NCBI GenBank assembly: GCA_021464245.1
Contig: JADCRB010000007.1
Span: 6,013,855 to 6,077,854 of the forward strand
DNA: 64,000 nt
Reading direction: 5' to 3'
Source of the DNA: Carallia brachiata
Taxonomy: Eukaryota; Streptophyta; Magnoliopsida; Malpighiales; Rhizophoraceae
The position numbers and the translations under genes were made by a program. The notes below the pieces were generated by a model. That model searched no databases. It had not been told where the DNA came from and saw only the letters and a program-made list of their open reading frames with translations. Below are positions 54,801 through 64,000 of this stretch, in pieces. Each line of letters begins with the position of its first letter. The first letter of the stretch is position 1.

Positions 54801-56872
54801 AAAAAAAAAACTACTGATCATTCTACATATACATTCTACAATATTTGTCATGATTGTTTTACTGTCTCTAGTCTGTATCATCATACTTACCTTGTATACT
54901 CTGAAATAATCAGCAATTGCTCCCCTCTGTTCATTGGTCAACCTGAAGGAGCACCAACAGTGCAACTAAAACTAGTGCCATAACACAATGATGTAACTAA
55001 ACTAAGAAAGATTACATTACAAGCTAAATTACCTTCTAGCTTTTCCATCACAAACCCAGCAATGGACACCACGTCGTCCACTATAAACCCAGAGAATGTG
55101 ATTGAAACCAAAGTCCTCTGCGCTATAAAAAATGTAATTCAATTTGACATAAATGTAATTCTTGTGATTTCTGTGGGGTGGAGTGTTGGCTCATCTTCAT
55201 GAAAGTAAAGTTGACAGGAATTTTGAGAATCAAAATTAAAAGGAAAAGAAATATTAAAATATAACGTCATAGAGCTAGCTTGAGTCTTGGTGGAGGAGAA
55301 AAGTCACATTGAACTCCCGAAAAAATGAAGCAAAGGTTACAGAGCAAATTCTTCATGGTATGGAGCAGTCCTCCACGGATTCTATGATAATTTTGATTTA
55401 CGAACTATAAAAGCTAATATTATGCCAATTTTGATTACAGGTGAGACTATATCTACATAATACCTACCTCTGAGTGCAGTATCAATCACTTTGATGGCAA
55501 CTGTCATTAGAGGCCAGCAATCCAAGCAAACATCAGCACCAGAGCAGCAATATCGAACGTCGTCATAATCTGTGATATCCTGATTGGAGCTTAAACACGT
55601 CAATAACAAATTCGACAACATCAGGTTCTAGGTTAGGCTCTGACAATAAACTACAGCAGAGGTCCAATGACTTACAACATCAAAAATCAGTTCCCTCTCT
55701 ACAGGAGTGAAAACGTTGTCACCGTTCTGGGCATAGGCATGTCTTTTGACAGGCTGCAGAACATTGTAAAACAGAAAGCACAGGTGTGAAGAAAAAGGTT
55801 ATCTAATTAGCATGCCACCAAACAAGGGCAATAACTGAAATAACATGTAAGGAATTCAAAAACACAATTACTCAGAAGTAGTTCTGAGATCGCACTTGAT
55901 TTGATCAAGTCAAGCCACTACAAAAGCTAAAAAAAATGTTGCATTAACTCTTTCCAGGGTGATGACCTTGGTAAAACTAATCAGCTAGTATGATACTGGC
56001 TAACCTTGACAATATAAAGTTGATGAGATCAATAGAAACCAGAGGTATGATGATGACAAGGCAAGAAAAACTTACATCTACACTGTAAACAGGACCAATA
56101 TCTATTTTGAATGGACACTTCTCTTTGATGGAATTTTCCAGTTCAGAGACATTGTTGAAAGACTGGAACCGCAGGTAGATGTCATTATCCAGTGTGAAAG
56201 AAAATTCTCTTCGACCAAAGTAGGACTTGTCACAGGCAGGATGCTTCCCATCTAAAAGCCATAAAAAAGTAACAGTTACAGAGGAAACCCATGCCATTAG
56301 AAGCATCGAGAAGGATCGAGAAATATGGCATGAATAGCTCCTCTAGAACGAACCACTCAGAGGGTTTGTGAATTACCATTTCCATAGGACATCCATTTGA
56401 AAATATCAGCATAAGGGAAAAGCTTTCCTGCCATGAAGGAGACACATAGTGAGACCAAAATATAAACCAATTATGTACACCACCTTGAGTGACAGCCAGT
56501 GGTTAATGCTTTTAGTTGCTGTGTCCATTATAGGTAACATTGGAGACAAGGCAACACTTAATATAAAGAGTTATGACCTAAAAACGATCATTTCATTCTG
56601 TAAAACAAAGCAATTTTATCGCATGCTTTGTGAACTTTTACAAAGCACAACATTCTTTAACGCAGTACGTAGCCAAAGAAGAAGTAACATAACTTACAGA
56701 AAACACAAACAAACCAAAAAAAAGAAAAAAAGATACCATAGTACAGTTTAAGAAAAATACCGTAGTACAGTTTAAGATAATTGGCATTAAATCCATTGGT
56801 AACAACATTGCCTTGCCTCTGCCCATCAATTACCATCGCATCCCGTTTATGCTCAAATTCATCCATTTTCAT
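51823..56872 (-). CDS. PRIM1: DNA primase small (catalytic) subunit, 16 exons, one frame break
   Basis: Exons: 56872-56761, 56427-56377, 56251-56076, 55753-55676, 55579-55468, 55117-55033, 54942-54891, 54727-54666, 54535-54420, 54338-54218, 53507-53439, 53282-53225, 53106-53033, 52410-52362, 52100-52022, 51885-51823. The polymerase-alpha-associated primase that makes RNA primers for lagging-strand synthesis. Diagnostic blocks: [31 protein letters not shown] motif, [18 protein letters not shown] with the catalytic-acid region and zinc-type Cys, [43 protein letters not shown], and a plant-type tail [23 protein letters not shown]. Exon 10 has one missing base near 54287 ([16 protein letters not shown]). 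The exon 1 donor is duplicated (see 56734-56781). A leading noncoding exon is likely, since an acceptor-like AAACAG lies 19 nt before the ATG. Confidence 0.92.
56734..56781 (-). repeat. 24-bp tandem duplication spanning the primase exon 1 splice donor
   Basis: Two adjacent 24-bp units, alike at about 21 of 24 positions, each contain ...CTTAAACTGTACTA(C/T)G|GTAT. Each therefore supplies a possible GT donor (after 56761 or after 56737). They differ by exactly 24 nt, so use of the downstream copy adds eight residues (GIFLKLYY) without changing frame. Confidence 0.85.
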
Positions 56873-57645
56873 AATTTAATCGGATAACCTGTTTCAAAAA
56901 TTTGCACATCATTAAACCATGAATTATTTTGACTCCAATCAAAAACACAAACTAGAAACAAATTAATAAAAAGGATCTAAAAAAAAGCCAGGCTATGTGG
57001 GTTAGATCATGAAACCAAACATAGGACGATAGATTGAATAAATGTTTCCAAACAGAACAGAAGAAATAGCTCAGAGAAACATAATTTATGAAATAATAAT
57101 TTGAGAACAAATCTATCAATTCCGGGGCTTCAATTTCTTTTCCAATTATACGCAGTTTTTTTTCCTCTTATTTAATCTCAGATCTACAAAAAGAAGTGGA
57201 GAAAAAGAATCGGGACAACCAGCAATTTCTTCCATAGAATCCTAGGGTTTAGAATCTTATGCAGGTAGCTACGTCAAGAAAGAAAGAAAGAGAAGACGGA
57301 GAACGCAAAATACATCTGAGATCCATGCATAAGCTACGAATAGCAGAATCGAGCAATTAAAAATTCCGTTTAAAAAAAAAAAAGAAATGGAATCCCCCTT
57401 CTCGAATAAAGCAAATCCGAGCAAAGAATGAAGAAATGGCTAAGGTAAAGAAGACATTTGGTAAATAACAACCGACAAAATCAAACCCTAAGCTTACACG
57501 ACAAGGACGGAGAAAAGAGGGAGAGAGGAGAAAGATAGTGATAGAAAATGTACCCTCACAGAGAGAAAGAGAGGTGAGAAAGAACGCAGAGCCGCCGGCG
57601 GCGAGGAGGTGAGCGTGGTTCGGGGAAATCAAAGAAGGCTGTGTA

Positions 57646-57688
57646 GGCGGGAAAATGTGGCAGCACCTTAACCCTTTATGGCGGGAAC
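57646..57688 (-). promoter_or_regulatory. Two E2F-like sites upstream of the primase gene
   Basis: On the minus strand TTTTCCCGCC (57655-57646) contains the E2F consensus TTTCCCGC, and GTTCCCGCC (57688-57680) is a near match. E2F/DP factors drive S-phase genes in plants, including replication factors, so location upstream of primase fits. Transcription start is not mapped, and about 770 bp, including a probable 5' UTR intron, separates them from the ATG. Confidence 0.6.
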
Positions 57689-57699
57689 GGGGAAGGTTT

Positions 57700-58620
57700 A
57701 TCTTTTTTTTTTTTTTTTTAAGTACCGTACAGAGATTAAAATTATCTGTTCATATTTTTATTTAATTTTTTTTTATAAAGAATACATATTACCCAAACAC
57801 TATTGAATTGAATTAAACTTGTTATAACCCACTCAACAATTATCAAATCATGGATTTGATATTCAACCATCGCTAAATCTTTTTAGTTTAACGTCAGGGT
57901 GATAACATCTTGTGTCTTTAGTTAAAAGGATTGTTAAAATTGATATTCAAATCTAGATTAATTGTATGAAAATCCGTTGAATAACTATTCATACTGCTAA
58001 GTGGCACACAAAGTCTTACTAAGCAAATTAAAACGACCCCCCCCGCCCAAAAAAAAAAAAACTTACTTAAGGCGTAAAAATGCCTTGTATAAGTATTCTG
58101 AGGACGATAGTGTATGTATTCAATAGATGTAAATGTACAATTAACAGTAGTTATTATATTTTATAGTAAGTAAATGAAAAGGTAAGTGTAAAACATACAG
58201 TTGTTTAACAAAAGATTACAGCTTATTAGAAGAATAAATTTTGAAGGCGTATAATTAATTTACTTAACCATAAACTCGTTTGGTCCCACTAAATCTTTCA
58301 ACAAAGATTGAAATTCATAATACTTGTCATGATAACAAGAGAGAGTTTTTTATCACTCAACTATATCAATAGTGATGTATATAAAATAAAATATGCAACA
58401 TATATATCCTTAACAAAAAAAATGAGAAAATTACCTATCTTTAACTGAAAAATGCGAAAATTATCAGGTAAATACAACAAATGTATAAATACATACATAG
58501 GGTAAAAGGGGGAGTATTAATGCATTATGGAATCAGCAGTATCAATACATTAGTACATGTACACAAGCCCTATTCATTAAATTTTGGGACCACGTTTATT
58601 TTGGAGAAGTTTGGTCCAAA
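57700..58620. other. Shared upstream DNA between primase and RPL5
   Basis: AT-rich, with a T run at 57702-57719 and a C/A run near 58036-58062. No ORF with recognisable content. It is the intergenic part of a divergent pair. Confidence 0.45.
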
Positions 58621-58625
58621 AATAA

Positions 58626-58669
58626 TGGGCCTAACTCGAAGCCCGAAGAAGACAGAAGCACAAGGCCCA
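58626..58669 (+). promoter_or_regulatory. Site II (TGGGCC) elements in the RPL5 promoter
   Basis: TGGGCC at 58626-58631 and its complement GGCCCA at 58664-58669 lie 236-279 bp before the RPL5 start codon. TGGGCC site II motifs, bound by TCP factors, are the characteristic promoter elements of plant ribosomal-protein genes. Confidence 0.6.
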
Positions 58670-58904
58670 ACGGGAGTGGGTTGACTAGTTGACAAAATCA
58701 CAGCCGGAGCGGAGACGAAAATACGAAAAAACGACGTAGGTTTTGGCGGACAAGATTCGAGGGTATTTTGGGCATAAGAACAGAAAATCATAGCTAGGTT
58801 TTGGGGTCAGTACATAAGAGGCATCGATAGATATTTAACAGAGCCGTTTCTTCACTTTAGCTTCGTCCTTTCTCTCGCCGATATCGCAGATCGAAGCTTC
58901 AGCA

Positions 58905-62489
<3,585 letters not shown>

Positions 62490-62803
62490 AAACGAGAGTA
62501 GTAGGCAGGAATTCGAGCTCAAACATCGTCTCTTTTCCTAAGCATACAATGCCTGTTAAGCGGTACTTCAATCCAAGTTTCTTTTGGAACTGGCTTTTAT
62601 TAATTGTTTTGTGCAATTTTTGCTGCGGGGAGTAAGACATGTCAAGATTTTGGTTTTTCGGCTAGTTATCAAGTGCAACTTCTGTTTTGGCTTTTTGCGC
62701 GCATGACATAAATTATTAGGCAAGATGTTTCGTGCGTCTGATCAAACCAATTACCGTCTGGCATATTAGGTTTGTCTTATATTTATTTTTCATTTCAATG
62801 TAA

Positions 62804-63067
62804 GGGTGTGTTTGTTTCCTGTAAAATTGAAAAAATTTTACAGGTTTTTCGGCGTTTGTTTTACGGAAAATATTTTATATAGATAAAATTCAGGGAAAAT
62901 TTTCAGATTTTCAGTAAAATAACTTCTTTTTTGCAGAGTTGAAGTTATTTTCAGGAAAAACAAAAACTGCTATAAATAAATGATAAAGAAAATTATTATT
63001 TTTACTGTAAATATTTTTTCTATAAATATTTTAAATATAAGTTATTTTACAGTAAACAAACGGACTT
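62804..63067. mobile_element. MITE with GTTTGTTTxCTGTAAAAT inverted ends, about 260 bp
   Basis: The left end reads GTTTGTTTCCTGTAAAAT (62810-62827) and the right end, inverted, GTTTGTTTACTGTAAAAT, with one mismatch in 18. The left arm also closes a small hairpin (CCTGTAAAAT...ATTTTACAGG, 62818-62844). The interior is AT-rich without an ORF. A clear target duplication is not seen. Confidence 0.6.
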
Positions 63068-63551
63068 TAAAACTCATTGTTTTTTTAGTTGATTTTGGTC
63101 CACAGATGGTTGCAAATATAAATTGGATAAGAATTAAATACCGAAAGTGATTCACATAGTAGAGAGTTTAAAAAAATGTACTATTCAACGATTTGTACAT
63201 GCAGTTAATATAAAAGCTCAAGCATATTCCAAAGAAATCTGTGTTTAATTTTGTGTCAGACTAAGAACTCGTCCTGAGGCGTGGTTTTGAGGTCCGTAAA
63301 CTTAAGGTGCAGCAGCCAGCATGCATCGCTGCCTAAGGTCCGACCAATGTTTGGCACGCTATCAACATTTATCAGTCCCTTGCAAGCGTGTGGTTGATTT
63401 AACGTATTTGGAAAAGCAGATCCATATTGTGCAATCGCGATTGATGAATGTATATGTGTTATCTTTATTGTTAACTACAATCATATGTTAAAAACAAAAA
63501 TACACATCCGATGATAATGACAGTACAACAGTGGCTTGAGCAAAATGCAGG

Positions 63552-63954
63552 ATAAGAAAGATATGCGAATGACAATCATAAGCTTTGTATAGCTCAGAAG
63601 CTTACAGATAACTGAAATTATGTTAAAAGCTCAAAGCCAAGAACGGCAACAATGGTGGACAAAAACAAAATTCTTCTCCTATAAAAGGGAAGAAAATTCT
63701 CATTTCCCAACACCAGTTGCTCAGAAGAAAGACATGCGATCAGGTTACAATCATAAGGAAGACATCCGATCTTAATTACAATCATAAGAAAGACATGCGA
63801 ATGACGCATCAGCTTTGTATAGCTCAGAAGCCCACAGATAACCGGAATAATGTTAAAAGCTCAAAGCCAAGAATGGCAACAATGGTGGACAAAAACAAAT
63901 TTCTTCTCCTATCAAAGGGAAGTAAATTCTCATTTCCCAACACCAATTGCTCAG
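63552..63954. repeat. Direct repeat of about 170 bp with a short-unit spacer
   Basis: Copy 1 (63552-63724) and copy 2 (63784-63954) match over their length at roughly 90% (for example AGCTTTGTATAGCTCAGAAG and GGCAACAATGGTGGACAAAA in both). The spacer between them contains further partial units (AAGAAAGACATGCGA, AAGGAAGACATCCGA). No coding signal. It may lie in a 3' UTR of a gene beyond the window. Confidence 0.75.
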
Positions 63955-64000
63955 TTGTATCAATGAATTCACCACTATATTGGCCTAATATACAACAAAA

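Overview
This window is nuclear DNA of a flowering plant, most likely a core eudicot. Genes are split into many short exons by AT-rich introns, intergenic DNA is very AT-rich with SINE, LINE and MITE debris, and every recognisable product has a close plant family. There is no bacterial, organellar or CRISPR-like content. The species cannot be fixed from the sequence alone.

Layout. Nine protein-coding genes: (1) + strand, about 0.5-6.3 kb, an ankyrin-repeat Raf-like kinase of the integrin-linked-kinase (ILK) group; (2) + strand, about 8.5-17.4 kb, LETM1, a mitochondrial inner-membrane protein, with 14 coding exons; (3) - strand, 17.8-19.4 kb, a UGT74-type UDP-glucosyltransferase; about 6 kb of gene-free AT-rich DNA follows; (4) - strand, 26.6-30.1 kb, a single-exon CC-NBS-LRR resistance protein; (5) + strand, 31.3-34.9 kb, an acyl-CoA thioesterase 9-like double-hotdog protein; (6) - strand, 35.4-39.2 kb, a class I formin; about 7 kb of DNA carrying several mobile elements follows; (7) - strand, 46.4-50.5 kb, the MAP kinase MPK6; (8) - strand, 51.8-56.9 kb, the DNA primase small subunit; (9) + strand, 58.9-62.5 kb, ribosomal protein L5. 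The primase and RPL5 genes are divergent and share about 1.3 kb of upstream DNA, with E2F-like sites near the primase and TGGGCC sites near RPL5. There is no operon-like co-function: this is ordinary mixed plant gene order with signalling, defence, organelle, cytoskeleton and housekeeping genes.

Quality caveat. Six of the nine genes carry reading-frame breaks in otherwise conserved coding exons, mostly consistent with one missing base. They include near-essential single-copy-type genes (LETM1, primase, RPL5). ILK1, UGT and MPK6 are intact over all exons. The simplest reading is residual indel error in a long-read assembly, not a run of pseudogenes. Each site is listed so it can be checked.

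Most interesting biology: an ILK-type kinase lacking the catalytic Asp of the HRD motif as well as the Asp of DFG; a 62-bp near-perfect hairpin in a LETM1 intron whose only mismatches are G-U compatible; a 24-bp tandem duplication across the first splice donor of the primase gene that creates two in-frame donors; and a 1.0-kb Harbinger-type MITE with an intact TAA target duplication. I did not find a previously undescribed multi-gene system.
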